A DNA stretch of 64,000 nt, from the NCBI GenBank assembly GCA_942490705.1, contig CALNXY010000004.1:124001-188000 (forward strand), read 5' to 3'. The notes under the pieces were generated by a model. The model saw nothing but the letters and a program-made list of their open reading frames with translations. It did no database searches and was not told the origin of the DNA. This DNA is from JAGRCP01 sp942490705. GTDB taxonomy: Bacteria > Chloroflexota > Anaerolineae > Caldilineales > Caldilineaceae. Made by a program: the position numbers and the translations under genes. Positions 42,655 to 51,286 of this stretch are shown here, in pieces; position 1 is the stretch's first letter; every line of letters starts with the position of its first letter.

Positions 42655-42786
42655 CCACCCCGAATGTAGCGGCAACCCGTCGCGCTGAAGTATGGGAATC
42701 GTGGAGAAATTCGGTTTCACTTGGGCCGATGCCACGTTCAAACGTAATTGTTATCGAAACATGACCGGGACAGGAGAATCAAGAAT

Positions 42787-43023
42787 ATGATGGTAGGCGA
42801 TCAGGTTCGAGCGAGTTATCCCTATGCTGGTGTTCCTGCCTGTCATGGCAACATTATCAACGAGCTGGTTTTGGGCGAACGAACCCAGTTCTTGGTCAGG
42901 TTTGAAGTCCGTCCGCGCGTCTTCAAGAATTTCTATCTGACCGAGCGAGAGTTAACCCTGTTTACGATGCCGGAGGTAAAGGATACTTTGGCGTTGCAAC
43001 CATCACCGCACGGCGATGCGTAA
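42787..43023 (+). CDS. Small protein of unknown function
   Basis: 78-aa soluble protein, no membrane segment. An AGGAGAATC site about 10 bases before tandem ATGs (42787/42790) supports the start. Sequence such as VGDQVRASYPYAGVPACHGN and ARFEVRPRVFKNFYL-like parts suggests a small beta-barrel (SH3-like) fold, but I recognise no family. It lies between sufB and another small gene on the same strand. Confidence 0.6.
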   Translation: MMVGDQVRASYPYAGVPACHGNIINELVLGERTQFLVRFEVRPRVFKNFYLTERELTLFTMPEVKDTLALQPSPHGDA

Positions 43024-43118
43024 CCGGCTATGGCGATGCTCGAAGGGCGTTTCAAGCAAAAACGACAGGCGCACGTCTTGCGGGATAACGCATTCCCAGG
43101 CACCGCAGGCATATCGAT

Positions 43119-43346
43119 ATGATCCCACGATCCGATGCGCCTAACCCCGTGCAGGCCTACGCGATTCGTATAGGAGAGAACTTAGACGATGAAAGCATCG
43201 CATGGTTCAGCCCGATGACCGTCGACCACGTTTCGGACGATGAAACGATACTGGTCGTCCAGGTACGCGATCAGGCGGAGCTTCATGGCCTGTTGATCAA
43301 GATCCGTGATTTCAATTTGACCCTCATCGAGATAGTTAAAGTGTAA
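43119..43346 (+). CDS. Small conserved hypothetical protein
   Basis: 75-aa protein whose pattern (YAIRIGENLDDESIAWF ... VQVRDQAELHGLLIKIRDF ... LIEIVKV) resembles a widespread family of short proteins in Chloroflexota and Actinobacteria with no known function. These have a predicted alternating beta/alpha layout. No good ribosome site stands out before the ATG. Confidence 0.65.
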   Translation: MIPRSDAPNPVQAYAIRIGENLDDESIAWFSPMTVDHVSDDETILVVQVRDQAELHGLLIKIRDFNLTLIEIVKV

Positions 43347-43360
43347 TCCGAAAGGAGCTT

Positions 43361-43846
43361 ATGATGGAAGAGAATCAGACCGGGCTTACAGGGGAAAAAC
43401 GTGCTGATAATGACAATCGCAAAGCGCCGGCAGGCGAACCTGCCTCAGATGCTGCATCTCGTCCGGCGAAACCGGCAACCTTGAAGCAGCGCTGGAACTC
43501 TGTGCAGATTGGCAAGACAACGATTGTCTGGATCTGCCTCGGCATGATTGCAGGCACGATGCTCATTGGCTTTACCCTGGGGGGCTGGCAGACGAGCAAG
43601 GCCGCGGCCGAGACGGCGACGACCACGGCCAATGATGCGGTTGTTCAGCGCCTGGCATCAATCTGTGTCGCCAATTTTCAGCAAGACCCCGCTAATGTCG
43701 AGAGACTTGAAGAACTGAAGGCAGGCAGCAGCTACGCACAACGAGATTATGTGGTCGAACAGGGGTGGGCCACCATGCCTGGCGACGAGCAAGCCGATAG
43801 CAAGGTTGCTGCTGCCTGCGCCAGATGGCTGACGCAACTTGAATGA
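43361..43846 (+). CDS. Single-pass membrane protein, unknown function
   Basis: About 160-aa protein. A disordered, charged N-terminal 50 residues precede one membrane segment (TIVWICLGMIAGTMLIGFTLG, residues about 53-73). A soluble alpha-helical domain of about 85 residues follows, with two Cys (SICVANF and AACARW) that could be paired. An AGGAG site precedes two adjacent ATGs; 43364 has the better spacing. I do not recognise a named family. Confidence 0.7.
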   Translation: MMEENQTGLTGEKRADNDNRKAPAGEPASDAASRPAKPATLKQRWNSVQIGKTTIVWICLGMIAGTMLIGFTLGGWQTSKAAAETATTTANDAVVQRLASICVANFQQDPANVERLEELKAGSSYAQRDYVVEQGWATMPGDEQADSKVAAACARWLTQLE

Positions 43847-43964
43847 GTATCCCGTGCGTGTTTCCATCCTCGAGCTGAATTGACGCTCGATGCACGCTGA
43901 CGATTGTGGATGACAGTAAGATTACTGAGACCTTGAGATGGTTTGATAAAGAGGAGAATCAACG

Positions 43965-45008
43965 ATGTTGCAACTGTTCCGAAAGTCGATTGCCGCAACC
44001 GCGATCGCGGCATTCATCTTCACCTTCCTGGCTCTGACGCCTGTATTGGCGGTAGAGGATCCTGGATATGGCCCTGATAGTGCGCAAACGCCCAGCTCGG
44101 GCTGGGTATCCATTGCCCCGGGTGAGAGCCAGTGGTATACGTTCCACTATGATTATGACCAGATTGATGAGGTCGCGACCGAAGTGTTTGTCGAAATGAA
44201 GACCCAGTACGAGGATGCCATGCGCTTCGAAGTGTGGACCCCACGCACCGTCCAGCATTGGGTCAACGGTGATGATAGAGATACGTGGAACCCTGTGGGG
44301 GGCGGCGCCAAGCTGAGCGACCAAACCGGTAAAGATGCCGACGACACCACCCTGATTTGGGCCAGCACGAGCGATGTATCGGAGACCTACTACGTAATCG
44401 TCACCAATGTCCGCGACTCCGACAGCAGCTATAAGCTGGAGATCTCCGGTGAAGACGTTAGCTTCCCCGGCATGGACATGCTTGCGGCGAATGCGACCGT
44501 ACCGACCATAACGGCTTCGGCTGTGGCGAATGAGTCTGCTCCGGCTAGCGCGGAGCTGATGGCTGCCAACGGCGCTGGTCCTTCTGATGCCCTGACGGTC
44601 GGTGAGGATGCCGGCGTCTTGTCTGAAGGCGAGAGCCGTTGGTACGCCTTCAAGTATTCGTACGACAACAGCGATGATGCCGGTGCTCCGGCTGATGTGA
44701 CCGTGTTCGTTACGGGCGCCACAGAGGATGCGTTGAGCTTCGAGGTTTGGAACCCGGCAACCGTCCAGCATTGGATCAATCAGGATAGCACCGATGACTG
44801 GAGCGCGGTTGGCGCCGGCTCCAAGTTGAGCAACGACCTCACGTTTGACAACAACGAACAGGGGACCTTGAGCAACCCGTATGAGAATGAGTTGATTTGG
44901 GTCGGCAGTTCGGCGGCGTCGGACACCTACTACGTGATCGTGACCAACGAGACCGGTCAGCCTCAGCAATTCGAACTCTCCATCACGGGCTCGAGCATTA
45001 TTTTCTGA
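43965..45008 (+). CDS. Exported protein with two repeated PPC-like domains
   Basis: 347-aa secreted protein. The signal peptide covers residues 1-28 (cleavage near VLAVE). Two domains of about 125 residues repeat the same plan: GESQWYTF/GESRWYAF, then FEVWTPRTVQHWVNGDDRDTW/FEVWNPATVQHWINQDSTDDW, with WXXVGXGXKLS, and YYVIVTN to end. They are about half identical, so they arose by internal duplication. The fold is probably a beta-sandwich related to bacterial pre-peptidase C-terminal (PPC) domains. No enzyme motif is seen. GAGGAG precedes the ATG. A strong hairpin follows downstream. Confidence 0.85.
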   Translation: MLQLFRKSIAATAIAAFIFTFLALTPVLAVEDPGYGPDSAQTPSSGWVSIAPGESQWYTFHYDYDQIDEVATEVFVEMKTQYEDAMRFEVWTPRTVQHWVNGDDRDTWNPVGGGAKLSDQTGKDADDTTLIWASTSDVSETYYVIVTNVRDSDSSYKLEISGEDVSFPGMDMLAANATVPTITASAVANESAPASAELMAANGAGPSDALTVGEDAGVLSEGESRWYAFKYSYDNSDDAGAPADVTVFVTGATEDALSFEVWNPATVQHWINQDSTDDWSAVGAGSKLSNDLTFDNNEQGTLSNPYENELIWVGSSAASDTYYVIVTNETGQPQQFELSITGSSIIF

Positions 45009-45406
45009 GTCGGTGGGTGGAAGTTGGAAAGAGCAAGCGCGTGGTAGCGTACGTGACTCAGAATCAAGTACCGTAAAATGTGGGAGCAACGCCCAGCGAG
45101 GCGTTGCTCCCACATTTTACGCGTCATGGTATCAGCTCACCTGACGCAGAAAACCTCTGGCGCTCCTGAACCGAACGATCTCAAGACAGATCACACCTGT
45201 GGCAATCCATAGATCTTCGTCACGTTTTCTGCGCGCCACGAATATTGAAGGATCCATGCCCGAATGGAAAAGTCATGTCGAATTCTTGCCTGGCTTGTTC
45301 GACGTACAAGTAGAGCATAGAATTACCGCCGTATGATTGCGTTTCCGATTCTGCCCGAGATTCGCTCTGTCTTGTGGCCCATCATTTGGTTTTGAGGAGA
45401 TCAACA
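45009..45406. other. Intergenic region with terminator
   Basis: About 400 bases. It holds the 21-bp hairpin at 45073-45120. The remainder up to the DGPF-protein gene shows no gene that I can support and should contain that operon's promoter. Confidence 0.55.
45073..45120. terminator. 21-bp perfect hairpin terminator
   Basis: Arms at 45073-45093 and 45100-45120 pair without a mismatch around a 6-base loop. The outer stem ends in AAAA/TTTT, so it can act in either direction. It lies 64 bases downstream of the exported two-domain protein. Confidence 0.85.
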
Positions 45407-45850
45407 ATGAAAGTTATGGTTTTGGTGAAGGCGACTCCAGAGTCAGAAGCGGGCGAAATGCCCAGTGAAGAAGTCCTGGCCGAGATGGGTCAGTATAACG
45501 AAGAATTGGTAAAAGCCGGCGTCATGCTGGCCGGCGAGGGGCTGCATCCCAGCGGTAAGGGGGTACGCATCTACTTCTCGGGCAAGGAAAAGAAGATCGT
45601 GGATGGACCCTTTGCCGAGACCAAGGAGCTCATCGCCGGCTTCTGGATGTGGCAGGTTCGCTCCATGGAAGAGGCTGTGGAGTGGGCCAAGCGCAGCCCC
45701 TTTCAGGCCGGAGCGCTTGAGCTGCGCCCGGTCTTCGAGGCAGATGACTTTGGTGAAGAATTCACGCCAGAACTGCGGGCGCAGGAGGAGCGTTTGCGGG
45801 CGCAGGAGGAGCGCCTGCGCGCACAGGCTGAAGAGCAGGCCAACAGGTAG
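45407..45850 (+). CDS. YCII/DGPF-domain protein
   Basis: 147-aa protein. The N-terminal 110 residues are a DGPF (YCII-related) domain with the family's naming motif VDGPFAETKELIAGF. The C-terminal tail repeats a seven-residue unit, LRAQEER, in tandem and should be a charged helix or coiled coil; that tail is not part of the usual domain. GAGGAG stands 7 bases before ATG 45407. An ECF sigma factor starts 5 bases after its stop. This pairing is a known hallmark of the ECF42 group, where the DGPF protein is thought to work with the sigma factor. Confidence 0.9.
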   Translation: MKVMVLVKATPESEAGEMPSEEVLAEMGQYNEELVKAGVMLAGEGLHPSGKGVRIYFSGKEKKIVDGPFAETKELIAGFWMWQVRSMEEAVEWAKRSPFQAGALELRPVFEADDFGEEFTPELRAQEERLRAQEERLRAQAEEQANR

Positions 45851-45855
45851 GGCGC

Positions 45856-47124
45856 ATGACGAACACGGCACGGCTCCAGCGCACAGTCGAGGCAATCTGG
45901 CGCATCGAGTCGCCGCGGCTGATTGCCGCCCTGACGCGACGGGTCCGTGATGTCGGGCTGGCGGAGGACTTTGCGCAAGACGCGCTCGTTGCCGCGCTGG
46001 AACAGTGGCCGGTTGAAGGCGTGCCGGACAATCCCGGCGCGTGGCTGATGACTGTATCCAAACGGCGGGCAATTGACTGGATGCGCCGTGACGAAACGTC
46101 GGTGCGAAAATACGCAGAACTTGCGCACCGCATGCAAGTGGAACAGGAGACAGATGCGGCAGGCGTGGAAAGCGCGGCCCTGGGGCTGGACGACGACCTG
46201 CTGCGTCTGATCTTCATCGCCTGCCACCCCGTGCTGTCGACGGATGCACGCGTAGCGCTCACCCTGCGCCTGCTGGGCGGCTTGACCACGGACGAGATCG
46301 CGCGCGCCTTCCTGGTCCCCACGCCGACCATCGCCCAGCGCATCACGCGCGCCAAGCGCACGTTGACTGCGGCGCAAATACCCTTTGAAACGCCGCAAGA
46401 AAATGAACGCGCTGCCCGCCTCGCGTCCGTCTTGGAAGTGATCTATCTGATCTTCAATGAAGGGTACGTAGCAACGGCCGGTGCAGACTGGATTCGCCCC
46501 TCGCTCTGCGAGGAGGCGCTCCGGCTCGGACGCGTCCTCGCACAGCTCACGCCGGACGACCCCGAAGTGCACGGGCTTGTCGCCCTCATGGAGCTCCAGG
46601 CCTCCCGGCTGCGGGCGCGCACGGGCCCTGCCGGCGAGCCGATCCTCCTCCTGGATCAGAAGCGGGCGCAATGGGATCACCTGCTGATACGGCGCGGGCT
46701 GACAGCCCTGGCACGGGCGGAGCGGCTCGGCGGTGCGCTTGGGTTCTACGCCCTGCAAGCCGCCATCGCAGCGTGCCATGCCCGCGCGCGCACGGCTGAC
46801 GCGACCGACTGGGTGCGAATCGCCGCGCTGTACGACGCCCTGGCGCAACTGGCGCCATCCCCCGTCATTGAGCTAAACCGAGCGGTTGCCCTGGCCATGG
46901 CGTATGGACCCGAGGTTGGACTGGAACTGGTCGACCTGCTGCGCAACGAGCCAACCTTGGCGCATTATCATCTGCTGCCAAGCGTCCGTGGCGACTTGCT
47001 TGCAAAACTCGGCCGGGCCGAAGAAGCGTGTGCGGAATTCGAACATGCCGCAGCGTTGGCCCAGAATGAGCGGGAGCGTGCATTCTTGCTAGGCCGTGTC
47101 GAGACGTTGAAGGGCCCGCATTAA
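45856..47124 (+). CDS. ECF sigma factor with C-terminal extension (ECF42/SigJ-like type)
   Basis: 422-aa extracytoplasmic-function sigma factor. Region 2 lies at residues about 10-85 (LAEDFAQDALVAAL, PGAWLMTVSKRRAIDWMRRD). Region 4 lies near 120-180 (LRLLGGLTTDEIARAFLVPT, IAQRITRAKR). The C-terminal 230 residues form a helical, TPR/DUF6596-like extension (LGFYALQAAIAACHA, YDALAQLAPSPVIELNRAVA). The extension probably senses the signal in place of an anti-sigma factor, as there is no membrane gene beside it. It forms an operon with the upstream DGPF protein. Confidence 0.93.
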   Translation: MTNTARLQRTVEAIWRIESPRLIAALTRRVRDVGLAEDFAQDALVAALEQWPVEGVPDNPGAWLMTVSKRRAIDWMRRDETSVRKYAELAHRMQVEQETDAAGVESAALGLDDDLLRLIFIACHPVLSTDARVALTLRLLGGLTTDEIARAFLVPTPTIAQRITRAKRTLTAAQIPFETPQENERAARLASVLEVIYLIFNEGYVATAGADWIRPSLCEEALRLGRVLAQLTPDDPEVHGLVALMELQASRLRARTGPAGEPILLLDQKRAQWDHLLIRRGLTALARAERLGGALGFYALQAAIAACHARARTADATDWVRIAALYDALAQLAPSPVIELNRAVALAMAYGPEVGLELVDLLRNEPTLAHYHLLPSVRGDLLAKLGRAEEACAEFEHAAALAQNERERAFLLGRVETLKGPH

Positions 47125-47222
47125 GACCTGTTACCCAACTGGAGAACGGCGTCGTTTCGCCGTAGCCGTCCGGGCGCATGCATGTGGGTAAAACTATGCC
47201 CCGCATGCTTTCATCCGCGTAA

Positions 47223-47822
47223 CTAGAAGATCATGAAGAGGCTCAAGGCCAGTAAGACTGCTGCGGTGATTAACTTCATGGCGCGCTGCATCCACACCGT
47301 TTGGCAGGCGCGTCGGACCGGCTCAATCAGGTGAATCCATGTGCCGTACCAGACGAGGCGGAAGCAGATATGGGTGAGCCCGGCCAGCAATATGCCACGC
47401 TCTGCCGGGACATTGATAAACGTGTACTGCGAGAGGATGACCAAATAAAAAAGTGCGGTCTTGGGACTGAGTATTGTTGACATAAAACCGGACAGGGCGA
47501 CGCGCATGGCGAGTGCAGGTTGCTGTGTGTTCTCTGGATTGGCCTGGATGGAACCGGCTTCAATCAATGCCATGACGCCCAGCGTGACCAGGAAGAGCGC
47601 GCCGGCGCCCTCCAGAATATCGATCCAGATCCCGTCAGTGGGGAGATAGATGCCCGCGCCAAGAGCGAGTAACGTGTAGCCGGCAACCGCGCCCGACCCG
47701 CCTAGAGCCGCCAAAAAGCCAAACCGACGCCCGTGAGACCAGGTTGTATCCAGAATCACGGTCGTAGACGTGCCGGGCATCATACTCATGGCGCAAATCA
47801 TCCCGATCAATGCAACTGTCAT
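47223..47822 (-). CDS. LysE-family amino-acid exporter-like membrane protein
   Basis: 199-aa inner-membrane protein with about six membrane segments, the LysE/RhtB fold. The family opening is close to MPGTSTTVILDTTWSHGRRFGFLAALGG (the latter half is the diagnostic G-R-x-x-G pattern). ATG 47822 has a GAGGGAG site. A longer frame from 47879 adds unlikely residues. The substrate is not readable from sequence. Confidence 0.8.
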   Translation of the reverse strand: MTVALIGMICAMSMMPGTSTTVILDTTWSHGRRFGFLAALGGSGAVAGYTLLALGAGIYLPTDGIWIDILEGAGALFLVTLGVMALIEAGSIQANPENTQQPALAMRVALSGFMSTILSPKTALFYLVILSQYTFINVPAERGILLAGLTHICFRLVWYGTWIHLIEPVRRACQTVWMQRAMKLITAAVLLALSLFMIF

Positions 47823-48165
47823 GGCGCAGTCTCCCTCTATGTAGTCAATCGGCGTTGTCATCGTTGAAGGGCCCCTCAACGTGTCGTCCGTTGCATAGAA
47901 GGTAGCACGTAACGAGACGCAAGAATCTCAGAAGTTGCGCGATTCGTCTCAGATCTCATGGGGGTATACCGTACTTGGGGGGCTTGCTCTGGAGAAAGTG
48001 ATGAGTCCGTTCGCACACCGCCCCCGCAATCGAATACACCTCGATGCCAGAGATCGCTTGCCTCTGAACCGGCGTTCGCAGTACCATTGCAGCGGGGGCG
48101 AACCCGGACTCCCAGATCCGAGCAGGACCGCACCCCGATATTTCCTACCGAACAAGGAGCTTTCA
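47823..48165. other. Intergenic region, no gene recognised
   Basis: About 340 bases between the LysE-type gene and the enolase-superfamily remnant. I see no supported gene or structure. Confidence 0.45.
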
Positions 48166-48648
48166 GTGAAGATTCAGTCTGTACGAGCCGTCCCCTTGGC
48201 GTGGCAGATGCCTGCAGATGGACATGGCTGAGTGTCCGACTACGGCCCGCGTAGCGAAACCCACGCCATCATCGTGCGCGTGGAGACGGATGAGGGGCCG
48301 GTGGGCGCTGGGGAGGTGCACCCCGGCTATGGACGCACGCGGGGCACTTGTCACAGCGCGGTTGCAATTGTCGAGCGTGAACTTGGCCCGGAGATTCTTG
48401 GCGAGGATCCGACACGGCCGGAGTATGTCTGGGAGAAGATGTACAATGGGCCGCGTACAGAATTGGCCATGACCTATGGGCACGCCGCGCCCCGGCTCAG
48501 CCGGCGCGGCATCACCGTCTGTGCAATGGGCGGCATTGACATGGCGCTGTGGGACATCTTCGCACAGTCGCTGGGCGTAACAATCTAAAAGCTGCTGAGC
48601 GGCGGCTATCGTAAGAAGATACCGCCTGGCTTGCGCCCTGACTGGGCG
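48166..48648 (+). pseudogene. Truncated mandelate racemase/muconate lactonizing enzyme-type gene
   Basis: N-terminal part of an enolase-superfamily dehydratase or racemase. GTG 48166, after AAGGAGC, starts KIQSVRAVPLAWQMPADGHG. An in-frame TGA (48229-48231) follows. Then the same frame continues SDYGPRSETHAIIVRVETDEG, MGGIDMALWDIFAQSLGVTI, a TAA at 48586-48588 and KLLSGGYRKKIP, where the family has KLLGG. Two in-frame stops and the loss of the whole catalytic barrel make this a dead gene. It probably once belonged to the sugar-acid locus alongside it. Confidence 0.85.
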
Positions 48649-48658
48649 CCGGCAGCGT

Positions 48659-49000
48659 GAACTGTTCCACAATCAAAATCAGGGCAAGCCCCAACAGGCC
48701 GATGCCAAAGGAAACCGCCGGTGCATAGCCGCCGACCGCAAGCACAATTGCCGCTGTGAGCAGTATCAGCAGCAGGCGCACAAACAAGATCCGGCTTGAT
48801 GCGCGCCAGGCCACTGCCGCCATTCCACCGACGAAAAGGAGCAAGCCAACGGCCAGCGCAGCGCGGGCAGCCACCGAGAGAGCTTCATCTGGATGCAGTG
48901 CAGCCTCTTCAATGGCGACGGCATAGGCAATGACGCCCAACATCATGGGGAAATGGAGGAGGCTGAAGGCATCGCGAGAGATGCGCGTGCACATCACTAC
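48659..49000 (-). pseudogene. C-terminal fragment of an LtrA-type membrane protein
   Basis: The minus-strand reading DAFSLLHFPMMLGVIAYAVAIEEA followed by three hydrophobic segments is the end of a low-temperature-requirement A (LtrA) family protein. The frame is open from 49060 but the usual N-terminal five or more membrane segments are missing. On the other side it runs into the enolase-superfamily remnant without a natural end. It is a gene fragment. Confidence 0.65.
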
Positions 49001-49056
49001 CACCGAGCAGTCGTGCGCAGGGCACAGTCTTTGCCGCCGTCCGCAGCAGAGCCAAG

Positions 49057-49530
49057 TCAATCCATCAGGAAGGCGAGAAAGGTCGCCTCTTCCTGGGTGA
49101 CGCGACGACCGGCAATGAGCAGGCCGGACATTGCCTCGCCATCGCCGATGGCGAAGACCCGCAACTCACCGAGAGTCGGGTCGTCAAAAACAGCCGCCAA
49201 TGCCGCCGGGTCGTTGTCAAGCACCATCTCCGCGGCCGACCTGGCACTGGCGTCGTCCAACCCTCGCAACTCGCCGACAACATTCTTTTTGGCCGACAAT
49301 GGCCGCGCGTACACCTCGCGCCATGGGCCCATCCATGCATCAGCGCCGTAGCGGCTCCAGAGGTCGCCGACGAAATTGCGATAGACGGCCTGCGCCGCGT
49401 CGTCAAGCGCCTGGTCGGGCGCCACGGACTGATTGAAGACCGCACTGCCAAACGCTGCCTGGCTGGGCGGTCCATAGGCTGCCGTCAGCTTGGCGACGGC
49501 GTCTGTTGGGGGGATCGATTGAGCGGGCAT
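49057..49530 (-). CDS. Hypothetical protein, 157 aa
   Basis: Soluble, Ala-rich helical protein. Motifs visible are QAFGSAVFNQSVAPDQALDD-like, FVGDLWSRYGADAWMGPW and LGELRVFAIGDGEAMSGLLI. I do not recognise the family. It follows the SDR gene on the same strand (49 bases apart) and may be part of that transcript. Its start has only a weak GAAGAG site. Confidence 0.55.
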   Translation of the reverse strand: MPAQSIPPTDAVAKLTAAYGPPSQAAFGSAVFNQSVAPDQALDDAAQAVYRNFVGDLWSRYGADAWMGPWREVYARPLSAKKNVVGELRGLDDASARSAAEMVLDNDPAALAAVFDDPTLGELRVFAIGDGEAMSGLLIAGRRVTQEEATFLAFLMD

Positions 49531-49578
49531 GGTCTCTTCACTTTCTGTAAGCGCTGGCGTGCCAAGGGTTTCTGGGGC

Positions 49579-50361
49579 TCAATCAACTGTACTACGTGCG
49601 ACAACGTAGCCGCCATCGACGCGCAAGACGCTGCCTGTAATGTAGTCGGCGTCGTCACTGGCCAGAAATGCTGCGGCTTTGCCGATGTCGTCCGGCGTGC
49701 CGATGCGGCCCCACGGCAGCAGACGACCGTTCGCCTGCAGCTCTGCCTCGCTGTAGAACGCACGCTCGCCCGGTGTGTCGATCCAGCCGGGCGCGACGAC
49801 GTTGACGTTGATGCGCTGTTCTGCCAGTTCCACAGCCAGCGTCATGGCGAACTGGTTGATCGCGGCCTTGGCCATATTGTACGCTGCGCAGCGCGCCGCC
49901 GCTACCTCCGCCTGGACCGAACTAATGACGACGATCTTGCCGCGGCTGCGCCGATTCGGCGCTTGCTTCACCATCTGCTGCGCCGCCATCTGACAGACAT
50001 GAAAGACGCCGAACTGCGTAACCTCCAGCGTGCTGAGGACGCCGGCCCAATCCGCTTCGACTACCGGCTCGCGAACGGAATAGGCGGCGTTGGAGACGAC
50101 GATATCAATGCGCCCAAATTGCTCGACCACGCCTGCAAACATGGCTGCCACCGCCGCACGATCGGCAACGTCAGCCGGCCAAGAGAGGGCATCCTGGCCC
50201 AGCGCCTGAAGCGACGCCACGACCTCTGCCGCCGCCTCGGCATGGGCACGATCGTTGACGACGACTGTGGCGCCTTCTTCTGCCAAAGCTTGGGCGATCC
50301 CGCGCCCGATGCCCTGAGCCGCGCCGGTGACCAGGGCAATCTTCCCTTCAAGTCTCTTCAT
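49579..50361 (-). CDS. Short-chain dehydrogenase/reductase (SDR)
   Basis: 260-aa NAD(P)-dependent oxidoreductase of the classical SDR type. Cofactor motif TGAAQGIG is at residues 12-19, and NNAG is replaced by SNAA. Catalytic Ser (ISSVQAE) and Tyr-Lys (YNMAK) are present. The C-terminus has the usual APGWIDTPGER and GSVLRVDGGY. GGAGG lies 6 bases before the ATG. Next to an RraA protein and a carbohydrate ABC transporter, it probably oxidises or reduces a sugar, sugar acid or polyol, but the substrate is not known. Confidence 0.92.
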   Translation of the reverse strand: MKRLEGKIALVTGAAQGIGRGIAQALAEEGATVVVNDRAHAEAAAEVVASLQALGQDALSWPADVADRAAVAAMFAGVVEQFGRIDIVVSNAAYSVREPVVEADWAGVLSTLEVTQFGVFHVCQMAAQQMVKQAPNRRSRGKIVVISSVQAEVAAARCAAYNMAKAAINQFAMTLAVELAEQRINVNVVAPGWIDTPGERAFYSEAELQANGRLLPWGRIGTPDDIGKAAAFLASDDADYITGSVLRVDGGYVVARSTVD

Positions 50362-50453
50362 GATCGGCCTCCGTCTCTGTGCGCTCCCTGCTTGGCAGGA
50401 AAATTTGGGTCAGATCGGTTGTCCGAGCTGACCGCGACCGTGTGGCCCGAGTG

Positions 50454-51122
50454 CTAGAGCACGCCATATTTCTCAAACACCTCGCGTAGCGTCGCCCCGT
50501 TGCGCAGCTCTTCGCGCGTGATGTTCTCGCCTTCGACCTTAGCCAGGGCCCGCTCAATCACCTCTCTGGCCGCGTCCTGGGGAATGACGATGACGCCATC
50601 CAGATCGCCAAAGATGATGTCGCCGGGCCGAACGATGACGCCGCCGCAGTTGACGGGACAATCATAGTCGATCACCGTGCTGCGACCGGCCGAGTCGACG
50701 GGGTGCATGCCGGTGGCGAAGACGGGAAACCCCATCGCGCGGATCAGCTTGACGTCGCGCGCATAGCCGTCGATGATGGCCCCATTTGCGCCGCGTGCCG
50801 TCGACGCCGTGGAGAGCAACTCACCCCACAAACAGGTGCGCGTCGACTGCTGGGTGGAGGCCACCATGACATCACCCGGCTGCAGGCTGTCGACTGCGGC
50901 GATCTCCTTTTCGTAGGCGTTTTCCTCGAACTCGTAAACGTCGACCGATTGCATCGTGCAGGCGCGCCCAACCACCACCGCCTCGGGGAAGAGCGGCCGA
51001 ATGTCGGCGCGCATGGCCTGCTGACGATAGCCGACCTGATCCAGCGCGTCGCAGAGCACGGCCGCGTACAGCCGCTCTTTCATCATGGCAAAGAGCGCCG
51101 ATGGGTTTTCGAATGGGATCAT
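50454..51122 (-). CDS. RraA-family protein (HMG aldolase-like)
   Basis: 222-aa protein of the RraA/4-hydroxy-4-methyl-2-oxoglutarate aldolase fold. Visible family motifs are CDALDQVGYR, VVVGRACTMQ, NGAIIDGYARDV, and the active-site-like GMHPVDSAGRST followed by PGDIIFGDLDGVIVIP. An AGGAGGAAG site precedes the ATG. In catabolic loci these proteins act as aldolases or decarboxylases of keto-acids, which fits the SDR and enolase-superfamily neighbours better than RNase E control. Confidence 0.88.
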   Translation of the reverse strand: MIPFENPSALFAMMKERLYAAVLCDALDQVGYRQQAMRADIRPLFPEAVVVGRACTMQSVDVYEFEENAYEKEIAAVDSLQPGDVMVASTQQSTRTCLWGELLSTASTARGANGAIIDGYARDVKLIRAMGFPVFATGMHPVDSAGRSTVIDYDCPVNCGGVIVRPGDIIFGDLDGVIVIPQDAAREVIERALAKVEGENITREELRNGATLREVFEKYGVL

Positions 51123-51209
51123 GGGCTTCCTCCTGTAGCAAGCCGCGAACGCGAAGGCACGGACGCCTCAACAGGGAACCGCGTTGCTTTGCAGCCGGCG
51201 AATAAACGT

Positions 51210-51259
51210 TTGCCAGACGCCGTGACGAAGACGAGTGGCTTCGGGACGGCGTCTGGCAA
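51210..51259 (-). terminator. Terminator-like hairpin after the carbohydrate transporter genes
   Basis: Perfect 14-bp stem, arms at 51210-51223 and 51246-51259. An inner CGAAG/CTTCG pair can extend it. On the minus strand it follows the second permease and precedes the RraA gene. Only a short T-rich stretch follows, so read-through to rraA is possible. Confidence 0.65.
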
Positions 51260-51286
51260 GATTGATTGTAGTCTGCAAGCGTATGT

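Noticed and set aside
48229..48231. Recoding of the in-frame TGA as selenocysteine
   Set aside because: The enolase-superfamily position is not a redox residue, no SECIS-like stem stands out, and a second in-frame stop (TAA) and the loss of the barrel show a dead gene.
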